From assembly GCF_017426725.1 (NCBI RefSeq), contig NZ_JAERMS010000002.1, positions 1-64,000 of the forward strand: a DNA stretch of 64,000 nt, in the 5' to 3' direction. The position numbers and the translations under genes are program-made. The notes beneath the pieces were generated by a model. It did no database searches. It had not been told where the DNA came from and was given only the letters and a program-made list of their open reading frames with translations. Below are positions 54,599 through 62,949 of the stretch, one piece after another. The DNA is from Prevotella illustrans (GTDB lineage Bacteria; Bacteroidota; Bacteroidia; Bacteroidales; Bacteroidaceae). Numbering within the stretch: the stretch's first letter is position 1; the number at the start of each line of letters is the position of its first letter.

Positions 54599-54689
54599 TG
54601 GCGGAAGATGAGGGATTCAAACCCCCGATACCCGTAATGGGTATACCGGATTTCGAGTCCAGCGCATTCGGTCACTCTGCCAATCTTCC
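54599..54689 (-). tRNA. tRNA-Ser, anticodon CGA
   Basis: The minus strand folds as a class II (long variable arm) tRNA of 91 bases with encoded CCA. The acceptor stem GGAAGAT pairs with ATCTTCC, followed by discriminator G. The anticodon stem CTGGA/TCCGG closes the loop CTCGAAA, giving anticodon CGA (reads UCG, Ser). The variable arm (ATACCC/GGGTAT) and the T arm with GGTTTGAATCC are present. The gene stands between the permease and the YigZ gene. Confidence 0.95.
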
Positions 54690-54783
54690 TTGTTAACAAA
54701 AGATGAAATTACAAATACAATGTTTCTACATCTTTTTTTGTTGAATACAAAAGTATAAATATTTAGTGATATGACAAAATTTT

Positions 54784-55368
54784 CTACAAAATTTTCTTGA
54801 TCATCGTTTCCAATAAGACTGCGTCTCGTAGACGGACCGCGACAGTCATAGAGCATTCTTGTTCGAAATTCTGATGAAGAATTTCAGGAGAAATCTCTTT
54901 CAAAATCTTCATTACTTCTTTGGTCTTTTCATAGGGAAAACTGAAGGTGAAGTTTTTCTTTACTTGAAGAACTTCGATAATAGAATTCTCTATTGCTAAT
55001 GCGGCTGCTGTACGATAAGCTACAGTCAATCTACTGGTTCCTAATTTTATTCCTCCATAATAGCGCACAACAACTATTAAAATATCCGTCAATTCTTTAC
55101 TATTGATTTGCCCTAACAATGGTTTCCCGGCAGTATTATTAGGCTCACCATCGTCATTAGCTCTAAATACAATCCGCTCATTCCCCAACATATACGCATA
55201 ACAAATATGTCGAGCATCATAATATGTTTTTTTATATTGATTTAATAATGATTTTATATCATCAATATTATCTACATGGTGTGCAAAGGCGAGGAACCTA
55301 CTTTTGCTTTCAGTATATGATCCCTCGCCTATTTTATCACCAGTTATAGTTTTATATTCGTCTGTCAT
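54784..55368 (-). CDS. yigZ: IMPACT/YigZ family protein, 194 aa
   Basis: A small cytoplasmic protein of the UPF0029/YigZ family; the human relative IMPACT regulates GCN1/GCN2, while the bacterial role is unclear. The YigZ motif set is present: SKSRFLAFAHHVDN near residue 22, KTYYDARHICYAYMLG near residue 46, DDGEPNNTAGKPLLGQI near residue 71 and VVRYYGGIKLGTSRLTVAY near residue 100. The C-terminal about 65 residues form the ferredoxin-like second domain. Its start directly abuts the DUF1015 stop, so it is the last gene of serC-serA-DUF1015-yigZ. Confidence 0.93.
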   Translation of the reverse strand: MTDEYKTITGDKIGEGSYTESKSRFLAFAHHVDNIDDIKSLLNQYKKTYYDARHICYAYMLGNERIVFRANDDGEPNNTAGKPLLGQINSKELTDILIVVVRYYGGIKLGTSRLTVAYRTAAALAIENSIIEVLQVKKNFTFSFPYEKTKEVMKILKEISPEILHQNFEQECSMTVAVRLRDAVLLETMIKKIL

Positions 55369-56616
55369 TTAATCTAACTTGTGAATAACCAAGCCACTGC
55401 GTAGCTTAGGTTCAAACCATGTCGCTTTGGGAGGCATAATTTTCCCGCTATCAGCAATATTCATAATCTGCTCCATCGTAACCGGATATAATGCAAGGGC
55501 CATACGCATTTCTCCACTATCGACTCGCCGTTTGAGTTCTTCAAGCCCTCTCAATCCACCAACAAAGTCAATCCGTTTATCACTTCGTAGATCTTTTATT
55601 CCTAATATTTCATCTAAAATAAGCCGAGAAGAGATATCGACATCCAATACTCCAATGGGATCGGTTTCGTCAAAAGTGCCGGAATGGGCAGTCAGACTAA
55701 ACCAATGATTGTCTAAATAGAGTGAGAATTCGTGTAGACATTGAGGCTTATAGGGAGCTGTTCCCCTATCTATCACATCAAAGTTTTTCTTTAACTTTTC
55801 TAAAAACGCTTCAGACGTAAGTCCATTCAATTCTTTTACAACACGATTATAGTCCAAGATTGTCAACTGGCTCGATGGGAAACAAACAGCCATAAAGTAA
55901 TTATATTCTTCATTACCAGAATGATGAGGATTTTGTTTTGCTCGCTCTGCTCCCACCAATGCTGCTGCAGCTGATCTATGATGACCGTCGGCGATATAGA
56001 GTGATGGCATTTTTTGAAATTCCATAGTAATCACCTTGATATCATCTAAATTGTCAATAATCCAAAAACGATGTCGGAATCCATCTTCTGCCGCAATAAA
56101 ATCATATTCCGGAGTAAGAGTTGCATATCGTCGAATAAGTTCATTAAGTTTGTCATTGTCGGGATATGCGAAAAAAACCGGTTCGATATTAGCATTATTA
56201 ACCCGTACATGCTTCATACGGTCCTCTTCCTTATCTCTTCTGGTCAGTTCGTGTTTTTTGATAACTCCCGTAAGATAGTCATTTACATATGCACCAACAA
56301 CTAAACCATATTGAGTTTTGTTATTCATTGTTTGTGCATAAAGATAATAACAGTCTTTTGTGTCTTGAACGAGCCATCCTTTATTCATAAAGGTTTGAAA
56401 ATGTTCCGCGCCACTTTGATAAACTCTTGGATCATATTCTGAAGTTCCCTCCGGAAAGTTTATTTCCGGCTTGATAATATGGTAAAGACTTTTTTCATTG
56501 TTTCCTGCTTCTTTACGTGCTTCTTCAGAATCTAAAACATCGTATGGTCTGCTTTGGACTTCTTGAACAAATTGCTTGGGAGGACGAATTCCCTTAAAAG
56601 GTTTGATAATTGCCAT
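55369..56616 (-). CDS. DUF1015 protein, 415 aa
   Basis: A widespread uncharacterised family found next to serine biosynthesis genes in many Bacteroidetes. Visible motifs: VQSRPYDVLDSEEARK near residue 20, YDPRVYQSGAEHF near residue 65, KKHELTRRDKEEDRMKH near residue 118, and SLYIADGHHRSAAA near residue 210, all rich in charged and histidine residues likely to bind a phosphate or metal. There is no signal peptide. It is 78 bases after serA and abuts yigZ. The operon position hints at a role tied to serine metabolism (inference). Confidence 0.88.
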   Translation of the reverse strand: MAIIKPFKGIRPPKQFVQEVQSRPYDVLDSEEARKEAGNNEKSLYHIIKPEINFPEGTSEYDPRVYQSGAEHFQTFMNKGWLVQDTKDCYYLYAQTMNNKTQYGLVVGAYVNDYLTGVIKKHELTRRDKEEDRMKHVRVNNANIEPVFFAYPDNDKLNELIRRYATLTPEYDFIAAEDGFRHRFWIIDNLDDIKVITMEFQKMPSLYIADGHHRSAAAALVGAERAKQNPHHSGNEEYNYFMAVCFPSSQLTILDYNRVVKELNGLTSEAFLEKLKKNFDVIDRGTAPYKPQCLHEFSLYLDNHWFSLTAHSGTFDETDPIGVLDVDISSRLILDEILGIKDLRSDKRIDFVGGLRGLEELKRRVDSGEMRMALALYPVTMEQIMNIADSGKIMPPKATWFEPKLRSGLVIHKLD

Positions 56617-56694
56617 GGGTGAATATTGATAGCTTTATAAAGTTTATAAAAAACTCCCCTACCCTCATTAATTTGAGAGTTGGGGAGAAATAGC

Positions 56695-57612
56695 TTATTT
56701 GTTAACTTGAAACTTTTTACATCCATCTGCAAAGAAAGCGTTAATCTGGCGTGTAGCCGCAACACCTGCATTAAGATTTGCCTCAGCTGTTTGAGCTCCC
56801 ATTTTCTTGGGAGTAGAGAAATACTGCCCTTCTAAAGCAGCAAAAGCCTTATCTGCATCGGGTTTAATATCTGTAATATATTTAATGTCGCTTCGTTCTG
56901 TAAGCAATTTCAACAGACCTGCCTCATCAATAATCTCTTTCCGAGCCGTATTAATCAAGATACCACCCTTTCTCATCTTATTGACAAGCTCATAATTAAT
57001 ACTTTGACGCGTCTCGGGAGTTGCGGGAATATGTAATGAAACAATATCACAAGTTGCAAATAATTCATCTTGATTGGCCACGGCATGCACACCCGCCTGC
57101 TCTATTACATCCGCAGGACAAAAGGCATCGTAAGCATAGACCTCCAAACCAAAGCCCTTGGCAATACGTGCAACATTCTTTCCTACGTTTCCAAAAGCCA
57201 ATAACCCAATATTTTTCCCTTGAAGTTCTGTTCCGGATTTGCCGTTATAGAAATTACGTACCGCAAATACCAACAGTCCAAAAACTAATTCGGCAACAGC
57301 ATTGGCATTTTGCCCGGGAGTATTTTCAACTACGACGCCATGCTTGGTAGCTGCTTCTAAATCAATGTTGTCATAACCTGCTCCAGCACGAACAACTATT
57401 TTTAATTGTTTAGCCGCGTCAAAAACTTCTGCGTCAATCTTATCGGAACGTACGATTAATGCGTCAACCGCAGCGACCGCAGACAACAACTCTGACTTAT
57501 CTGTATACTTTTCTAATAACACGATTTCATGTCCCCCCTTCTGAATTTCAGAACGCATACATTCTACTGCAGCAGGTGCAAAGGGTTTTTCGGTTGCTAT
57601 TAATATTTTCAT
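56695..57612 (-). CDS. serA: D-3-phosphoglycerate dehydrogenase-like protein, 305 aa
   Basis: It should oxidise 3-phosphoglycerate to 3-phosphohydroxypyruvate, the first serine step, and lies 17 bases after serC. It has the short form without an ACT domain. The Rossmann motif is GLLAFGNVGKNVA near residue 137, and substrate-side ARG occurs in VRAGAGYDNID near residue 75. The usual catalytic triad is altered: the arginine in NTARKE (residue 224) is kept. The segment normally holding the glutamate reads DIKPDAD (248-254). The usual catalytic histidine (PHxG) is replaced by lysine in TPKKMGAQT (267-275). I believe this pattern recurs in Bacteroidetes SerA, so it is probably functional. Confidence 0.88.
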   Translation of the reverse strand: MKILIATEKPFAPAAVECMRSEIQKGGHEIVLLEKYTDKSELLSAVAAVDALIVRSDKIDAEVFDAAKQLKIVVRAGAGYDNIDLEAATKHGVVVENTPGQNANAVAELVFGLLVFAVRNFYNGKSGTELQGKNIGLLAFGNVGKNVARIAKGFGLEVYAYDAFCPADVIEQAGVHAVANQDELFATCDIVSLHIPATPETRQSINYELVNKMRKGGILINTARKEIIDEAGLLKLLTERSDIKYITDIKPDADKAFAALEGQYFSTPKKMGAQTAEANLNAGVAATRQINAFFADGCKKFQVNK

Positions 57613-57629
57613 AATACAAAAGAATTAGA

Positions 57630-58703
57630 TTAATAACGAGCTTCAAAATCTCTCATTGCGGCAATAAAAGCTTCTACACCTTCTATAGTTTGGGCATTAT
57701 AGCAAGACGCACGGAAGCCACCAACACTTCTGTGTCCTTTAATGCCAACCATTCCGCGCTCTGTAGCAAAATCAAAGAATGTTTTTTCCAGTTCTTTGTA
57801 TTCATCATTCATTACAAAGCAAATATTCATCCATGATCTTGAAGCTTCGTCTACTGTGCCATGGAATAACTTATTTCTGTCTATTTCCGCATAAAGCAGA
57901 TCGGCACGCTCCTGTGCTCTTTGGGCTGCAGCCTCTACTCCACCATTCTTTTTGATCCATCTCAAGTTCTCCAACATAGAATAAATTGGCACAACAGGAG
58001 GAGTATTAAACATAGAGCCCTTTTCCACATGGGTCCTATAGTCTATCATTGTCGGTAAGGTTCGAGGAGCCTTGCCAAGCATGTCGTCTTTTAATATTAC
58101 AACAGTTACGCCAGCCATGGCAATATTCTTTTGCGCGCCACCATAAATTGCTGTATATTTTGAAACATCAACAGGGCGACTCATTATATCAGAACTCATA
58201 TCCGCAATTAAGGGAACAGCCACGCAGGGATCTTTTCGGAGTTGTGTGCCGTAAATCGTATTATTCGTCGTGATATGTAAGTAATCTGCGTCTGCAGGTA
58301 CTAAGGCTTCAAAGCCGGAAGGATAGTAAGTGTAATTTGCTTCAGCGGATGTTGCGACTTCAATAACTTCGCCATACAGCTTAGCTTCTTTGAGAGCTTT
58401 CTTTGCCCAAGTCCCGGAATTTACATAAGCGGCTTTCTTGATCAAGAAGTTTGCAGGAATCTGCATAAACTGCAATGAAGCTCCTCCCCCCAAGAAGATC
58501 ACAGAATATCCGTCAGGAATCTGCAAGAGTTCTTTAAACAGAGCAACACACTCGTCAACAACAGGCTGAAAATCTTTTGCACGATGGCTGATTTCCATTA
58601 AGGAAAGTCCGGAACCATTAAAATCCAAAATCTGTTTAGCCGTATTCTCAATAACCTCGCGAGGAAGCATTGAAGGGCCTGCATTAAAGTTGTACTTTTT
58701 CAT
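57630..58703 (-). CDS. serC: Phosphoserine aminotransferase, 357 aa
   Basis: A PLP enzyme converting phosphohydroxypyruvate and glutamate to phosphoserine; it may also serve pyridoxine synthesis. The family N-terminus [13 protein letters not shown] is present. [15 protein letters not shown] is near residue 34 and [14 protein letters not shown] near residue 72. The PLP lysine is in [12 protein letters not shown] near residue 195, followed by [17 protein letters not shown] near residue 238 and [19 protein letters not shown] near residue 325. It leads serC-serA-DUF1015-yigZ from a promoter 223 bases upstream, leaving a long leader with a 14-residue frame (58721-58765). serB is not linked. Confidence 0.96.
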   Translation of the reverse strand: MKKYNFNAGPSMLPREVIENTAKQILDFNGSGLSLMEISHRAKDFQPVVDECVALFKELLQIPDGYSVIFLGGGASLQFMQIPANFLIKKAAYVNSGTWAKKALKEAKLYGEVIEVATSAEANYTYYPSGFEALVPADADYLHITTNNTIYGTQLRKDPCVAVPLIADMSSDIMSRPVDVSKYTAIYGGAQKNIAMAGVTVVILKDDMLGKAPRTLPTMIDYRTHVEKGSMFNTPPVVPIYSMLENLRWIKKNGGVEAAAQRAQERADLLYAEIDRNKLFHGTVDEASRSWMNICFVMNDEYKELEKTFFDFATERGMVGIKGHRSVGGFRASCYNAQTIEGVEAFIAAMRDFEARY

Positions 58704-58720
58704 TTAGTTTAAGTTTAATG

Positions 58721-58765
58721 TTAGACGTAAATAGTTAGCAAATAATTCACACGGTGAAAATACAT
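58721..58765 (-). CDS. Possible 14-residue upstream frame in the serC leader
   Basis: Minus strand ATG at 58765 gives MYFHRVNYLLTIYV and a TAA ending 17 bases before the serC ATG. It contains no serine, so it does not look like a serine attenuation peptide. Possibly chance. Confidence 0.2.
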   Translation of the reverse strand: MYFHRVNYLLTIYV

Positions 58766-58925
58766 AATTAATTTGATTCAAGCAAGTATTCGTACTGAAA
58801 TATGAAGTAGTAATACTTTTGCTATAAGAATCAGTTATAAATAGGTATCAGAATTTCAATTCAAGGTAATAAAGCGGTTAAGGTAAATTATAAATTACTG
58901 AAATAACTTCTTTAATCAATCGCTT

Positions 58926-58955
58926 CAAAGGTAAACAACAATTCTCAAATTACAA
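58926..58955 (-). promoter_or_regulatory. Full promoter of the serC operon
   Basis: On the minus strand TTG (58953-58955), 19 bases, TACCTTTG (58926-58933): a consensus match. The serC ATG is 222 bases downstream. Degenerate -7-like TACCTTGA sequence occurs within the leader (about 58861-58868), so a closer start site is possible. Confidence 0.7.
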
Positions 58956-58974
58956 AATAATTTACATAAGAAAA

Positions 58975-60321
58975 TCACTTTTGTTCTATTATTGTCTTAA
59001 TTCCTTTAATTTTCTGTCCCTGGGCTTTCTGTATGATGCCGGAAGCCTCCTTTCTGTTGATTGCAACTAAGGAAAAATACTCGTACACATCAATTCTCCC
59101 AATCTTGTCTGCATGTAGACCACATTGCTTACAAAAGAATCCCACAATGTCACCTTTGCTGATTTTATGCTTTTTCCCCTTGCCGATATATAAAGTAACC
59201 ATCTGAGCTTGGGGAATAGTGTAATCCTCTATTTTGAAATTGTCACCAACCAATTGGCCGGGAAAGACAAATTGCTTTATTTCAGAATTAATAAATGCAG
59301 GAATAGCTTCTTCAGGACCAAGCAACAGAAACCCTCTACCTTCTGCGTCCCATCTGGCCGTACGCCCTATTCTATGGACAAAAGCTTCTGAAGATTCCGG
59401 AAGATGGTAATTTATTATATTTTGAACATTTGGAATATCCAGGCCTCTTGACCCTAAGTCTGTACAAACCAAGATATTGGTGCTTCCATTCATAAACTTA
59501 TAAATAGATTCTTCACGCAGATTCTGATCCAGCCCTCCATGATAAATCGTTGGAGAAAAACCATTCGCATGCAAAAAATCGGCAACCCGAACAACGGAAT
59601 CGCGATAATTTAAGAATATGATAGAACTCTGCTCACCTATATATAATAGAAGTCTTAAAAGACAATCTAATTTATCTTTATCCGGACTATTAACCTGAAA
59701 TAATTCTATTTTTGAGGGTAAGCTATCCGCTTTAGGCAGATAGTCCATTTGCTTGTAATTGGTTAATAGTGGAGAGATGTCCGACTCCCTATAGCGTGTT
59801 GCCGATAATAAAATATGCTTTGCGTTATTGGGCAAGTATGATAATAATGTTACTATCTCTTCACGGAAGCCCATTTCTAAGCACTTGTCATATTCATCTA
59901 AAACAATGTAATGAATATTAGTGGTATCAATATTTTCCTTCACAATATGATCAATCAATCGTCCGGGAGTTCCAAAAACAATAGAAGGTTGTACTTTTCG
60001 AATAACCCTGTGCTCGTCCATGGTAGGACGCCCTCCATAGCAAGCGCAAGATCTATGTCCTGTACCCATCTTTGCAAGAACTTCAGACGACTGGATAGCC
60101 AATTCTCGGCCGGGAACCACAACTATACATTGTACAGAGTCTTTCGTTTGATCTATGCGATTTAAGATTGGGAGAAGATACGCCAATGTCTTTCCTGACC
60201 CTGTTGGTGAAAGCAGGATAAGGTCTTGCCCTCTGTCTTGGTTTAGGAATTTATATACCTCTTCTTGCATCCGATTCAGCTTAATTCCTAACTTGGCTAT
60301 TACAGCTTCTATTTTTATCAT
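58975..60321 (-). CDS. DEAD-box RNA helicase, DbpA-like, 448 aa
   Basis: An ATP-dependent RNA helicase, probably for ribosome assembly. RecA domain 1: Walker A LSPTGSGKTLAYLLP near residue 38, VVVPGRELAIQS, GTPGRLIDHI, the motif II variant VLDEYDKC (DEYD) near residue 142 and SAT near residue 175. RecA domain 2: IIFLNYRDSV, TDLGSRGLDIPNV near residue 287 and HRIGRTARWDAEGRG near residue 315. The C-terminal about 75 residues (VTLYIGKGKKHKISKGDIVG) match the DbpA RNA-binding domain that targets 23S rRNA hairpin 92. The start is 18 bases past the TPR gene stop. Confidence 0.92.
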   Translation of the reverse strand: MIKIEAVIAKLGIKLNRMQEEVYKFLNQDRGQDLILLSPTGSGKTLAYLLPILNRIDQTKDSVQCIVVVPGRELAIQSSEVLAKMGTGHRSCACYGGRPTMDEHRVIRKVQPSIVFGTPGRLIDHIVKENIDTTNIHYIVLDEYDKCLEMGFREEIVTLLSYLPNNAKHILLSATRYRESDISPLLTNYKQMDYLPKADSLPSKIELFQVNSPDKDKLDCLLRLLLYIGEQSSIIFLNYRDSVVRVADFLHANGFSPTIYHGGLDQNLREESIYKFMNGSTNILVCTDLGSRGLDIPNVQNIINYHLPESSEAFVHRIGRTARWDAEGRGFLLLGPEEAIPAFINSEIKQFVFPGQLVGDNFKIEDYTIPQAQMVTLYIGKGKKHKISKGDIVGFFCKQCGLHADKIGRIDVYEYFSLVAINRKEASGIIQKAQGQKIKGIKTIIEQK

Positions 60322-60339
60322 AAAGTGTCAGCTTTATTG

Positions 60340-61545
60340 TTAATTCTTCATTTCGCGTAAGATTTGATTAATGGCATCAAATTCTTTTCCCATGTTTAAG
60401 TTTAAGTAAATTGTATATAATGGCAACGCCCATTTCTTTTTTTGATCAGGAGCTAATATCTTGTATTTCTCAAAATAACTCAAAGCGCATTTATAAAATT
60501 GTATTATTTTCGCGTGTTGTTTTCGAGCTATAGAAAAGTTTTTGTCAATCTCAACAGCTTGATTATAATATGCCAATCCTGCGTTCAGATACGCGTCGGG
60601 AAAACTGTCATTTAACGCAATGAGCCGGTCACACACTTCCAAACACTTATCATAACGCGAAGTATTTAGAAGTATCGTGCTTTTGGCAAAGAGGAAGTTG
60701 ATATTCAAACTATCAGTTGTTAAAGCCTGATCACATACCTCCAAGGCTTTATCAAACAGATTTCTTTTTGAGTAGTAATCAATCAATCTTGGAAAAAAGT
60801 ATGGGAAGGTGGGATATTTTTTAAAGCCTTCGCTTATCGTATTATAATACCGGTTACTATCATTTTCTATTAGATAAGTCTCAGATAAGTATTGAAGCAT
60901 CAGGCAATAATTAGACGAGTCTTTCAAAGCTAAGTATGAATGACGTAGAGTTGCCTTCGGATCATTAAGTTTATAGCCGCAATAAACTGCCCAATAAGCG
61001 GCTTTCGAAATCATCTTGTCATTGTTAAGATAGTGGTATAAAGCAAAGAGGGGCTTGGTAGCGCAATTAATGTATTCGTTAAAAAATTGGAAAGCAACAT
61101 CATACTGCTGCTGTCGGATAAAATAGATGCCACCACTATATAAATTCGGACGGAATTGATTAAGCGTTTCTGCGTGCTTCTTACGAAAAGAAAGCGCTAC
61201 CTTGCCATCCCCGCCGGGAAGTGCGTCGACAGAGTCCAAACTTTCCAAAACGGAGAACATTTTCTTTGTTTGCATGAACAATGCAACCGTGTCATACTTT
61301 TGGTTCAGATATAGCTTCTCGTTTTCTATTTCATACTGTTTATAGATAGATTCATATAGGGTAAGCCAAATCTTCTTATTACCACGATTCAGAGAATCGT
61401 CCAGAAGTTGCCACATCAATTCTTCCGCTTTATGCAGATTCTTACCCGATTTAATATAACCGCGTGCCGTAGAAATATCTTTCTTTTGAGAATAACAAGA
61501 AAGGCTTGAAGTAAGCAATAGTAATACCAAAAATATATTCTTCAT
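60340..61545 (-). CDS. TPR-repeat exported protein, 401 aa
   Basis: An exported protein: signal peptide MKNIFLVLLLLTSSLSCYSQ, possibly lipidated at the cysteine (residue 17), although the -3 residue is Ser, so this is uncertain. TPR-type helical repeats fill the rest: CKYAL-like ALEVCDQALTTDSLNINFLF, SRYDKCLEVCDRLIAL, PDAYLNAGLAYYNQAVEID, YKCALSYFEKYKILAPDQ. No enzymatic domain. Its pairing with the next TPR gene suggests paralogy. Downstream is the DbpA-like helicase. Confidence 0.82.
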   Translation of the reverse strand: MKNIFLVLLLLTSSLSCYSQKKDISTARGYIKSGKNLHKAEELMWQLLDDSLNRGNKKIWLTLYESIYKQYEIENEKLYLNQKYDTVALFMQTKKMFSVLESLDSVDALPGGDGKVALSFRKKHAETLNQFRPNLYSGGIYFIRQQQYDVAFQFFNEYINCATKPLFALYHYLNNDKMISKAAYWAVYCGYKLNDPKATLRHSYLALKDSSNYCLMLQYLSETYLIENDSNRYYNTISEGFKKYPTFPYFFPRLIDYYSKRNLFDKALEVCDQALTTDSLNINFLFAKSTILLNTSRYDKCLEVCDRLIALNDSFPDAYLNAGLAYYNQAVEIDKNFSIARKQHAKIIQFYKCALSYFEKYKILAPDQKKKWALPLYTIYLNLNMGKEFDAINQILREMKN

Positions 61546-61640
61546 CTTGTTGGAAGTTGTACCATTACTATTCTATAAATACTTAAAATATTTAGACAGT
61601 AAGATTAGCTTACCCCTAAGGGTTTTAGAGGAGAGACTGA

Positions 61641-61674
61641 AATAAATAAAGGCAGCAGCCAAACGACTGCTGCC
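61641..61674 (-). terminator. Terminator between the two TPR genes
   Basis: GGCAGCAG (61651-61658) pairs with CTGCTGCC (61667-61674), followed on the minus strand by TTTATTTATTT. It lies 10 bases past the stop of the 406-residue TPR gene. Confidence 0.85.
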
Positions 61675-61683
61675 TACAAAAAA

Positions 61684-62904
61684 TTACTTATTTAAATTTT
61701 CCATTTCTTTTGTACGCTGGTCGTTGGCACCATAGATCGTATAATAGCATTGGTACAAAGGATAACTCCAGTTGGCTTTTTCACGATTTGGATCCAATGA
61801 TTTCGCTTTTTCCAAGATGCCCATAGACTCTTGGTACAACGCCTTCTGCTCAGATGGAGTATTAAGATTAGCAGCTTTTGAGTTTAGACAGAAGCCTAAA
61901 TAAGTCAGAATTACGACATTCTTATCATCAATGGCAGAAGCTTTCTTAAAACTAACGATTGCGTCTTCCATTTTCCCTAAATTCATTTCATTCTGCCCTT
62001 TTAAAGCCCATGCGGAGAAATTATTGGGGGCTTTTGCCAATTTATCATTAATAATCTGATCTTGTTCCGCGTTCATCTTCAGACTACCATACATACCCAC
62101 CAGTGTTGCAAAGATTTGATCATTATTGCTGTCCTGCATGTAAAGTTCTTTCAACTTATTTACATAGCCCAAAGAATCTTCTTTTGTTTTAAGTCCCTGT
62201 TGCATAATGTACAACTTCAAGTTCAGCGCGTCTTTGTAAACAGCCGTATCCTTCATTGCGATGTCAACATATTTGTTAGCATTCTCTATTTGTTTGTTCT
62301 GGAAAGCAAAGACTGCGGCTACACGAGCTACTTCACCAAGATACTGATCCGGAGTTTTGGTTTTATCAATGCCACTAAACAATGGATCTGTAGAAGAATC
62401 TACATACAAAGCATAATTTTTGAATGCCAATGCCGTATTTTCAGCATTACCGGCCTGTTGACCACCATTGATTAAGTGGGTTCTAAGTCCCCACAGCCTG
62501 TCAGCATTAGCCTTTTGGAATTTAGGCTTTACCTTACCTTTTTCATTTGGCTGTTGATCAAAGGTATTGCAGAGGATTGCGTTTTCCATCGCGTTCATGA
62601 CAGCATTGTAGAAGCCCAATGTATCAAATGCCTGTTGTTTACCTTGGCCAAACTGAGCAGCCATCTGATTGGATGTTATAATAGCCTGCTCTTTGTTCAC
62701 CTTGTCCATTGCAAGATCAACTAACTTGTTATATGCTTTGGCTTTCTCTTCCGCATTCGTAAGTTGATTCAAGTTTGATTTCAAAAGAGTCTGTGCCTCG
62801 TCATAAGTTTTCGACTTTAAGATGGCCTTCAAAGGTTCGCTGTCACCGGCAAATACAGTAGATGTACTTAGTAACATCATTGCTGCAAGCATCAATTTTT
62901 TCAT
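61684..62904 (-). CDS. TPR-repeat exported protein, 406 aa
   Basis: A periplasmic or surface TPR protein. The signal peptide MKKLMLAAMMLLSTSTVFAG is cleavable (AFAG-type site, residues 17-20). Helical repeats follow: AEEKAKAYNKLVDLAMDKVN, NAENTALAFKNYALYVDSST, KAPNNFSAWALKGQNEMNLG, KMEDAIVSFKKASAIDDKNV. It is similar in size and layout to the adjacent 401-residue protein. Downstream of gyrA (45 bases past its stop), an arrangement I recall for Bacteroidetes gyrA loci. Function unknown. Confidence 0.85.
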   Translation of the reverse strand: MKKLMLAAMMLLSTSTVFAGDSEPLKAILKSKTYDEAQTLLKSNLNQLTNAEEKAKAYNKLVDLAMDKVNKEQAIITSNQMAAQFGQGKQQAFDTLGFYNAVMNAMENAILCNTFDQQPNEKGKVKPKFQKANADRLWGLRTHLINGGQQAGNAENTALAFKNYALYVDSSTDPLFSGIDKTKTPDQYLGEVARVAAVFAFQNKQIENANKYVDIAMKDTAVYKDALNLKLYIMQQGLKTKEDSLGYVNKLKELYMQDSNNDQIFATLVGMYGSLKMNAEQDQIINDKLAKAPNNFSAWALKGQNEMNLGKMEDAIVSFKKASAIDDKNVVILTYLGFCLNSKAANLNTPSEQKALYQESMGILEKAKSLDPNREKANWSYPLYQCYYTIYGANDQRTKEMENLNK

Positions 62905-62949
62905 AATTGAATTGTTTAAAAGGTTGATATTTCGTAATTAATTTAATTG

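Noticed and set aside
54599-54689. tRNA-Ser as the integration site of the GC-rich cassette
   Set aside because: The tRNA is intact and 1.6 kb from the cassette, with a housekeeping-type permease between, no integrase and no visible repeat of its 3' end.
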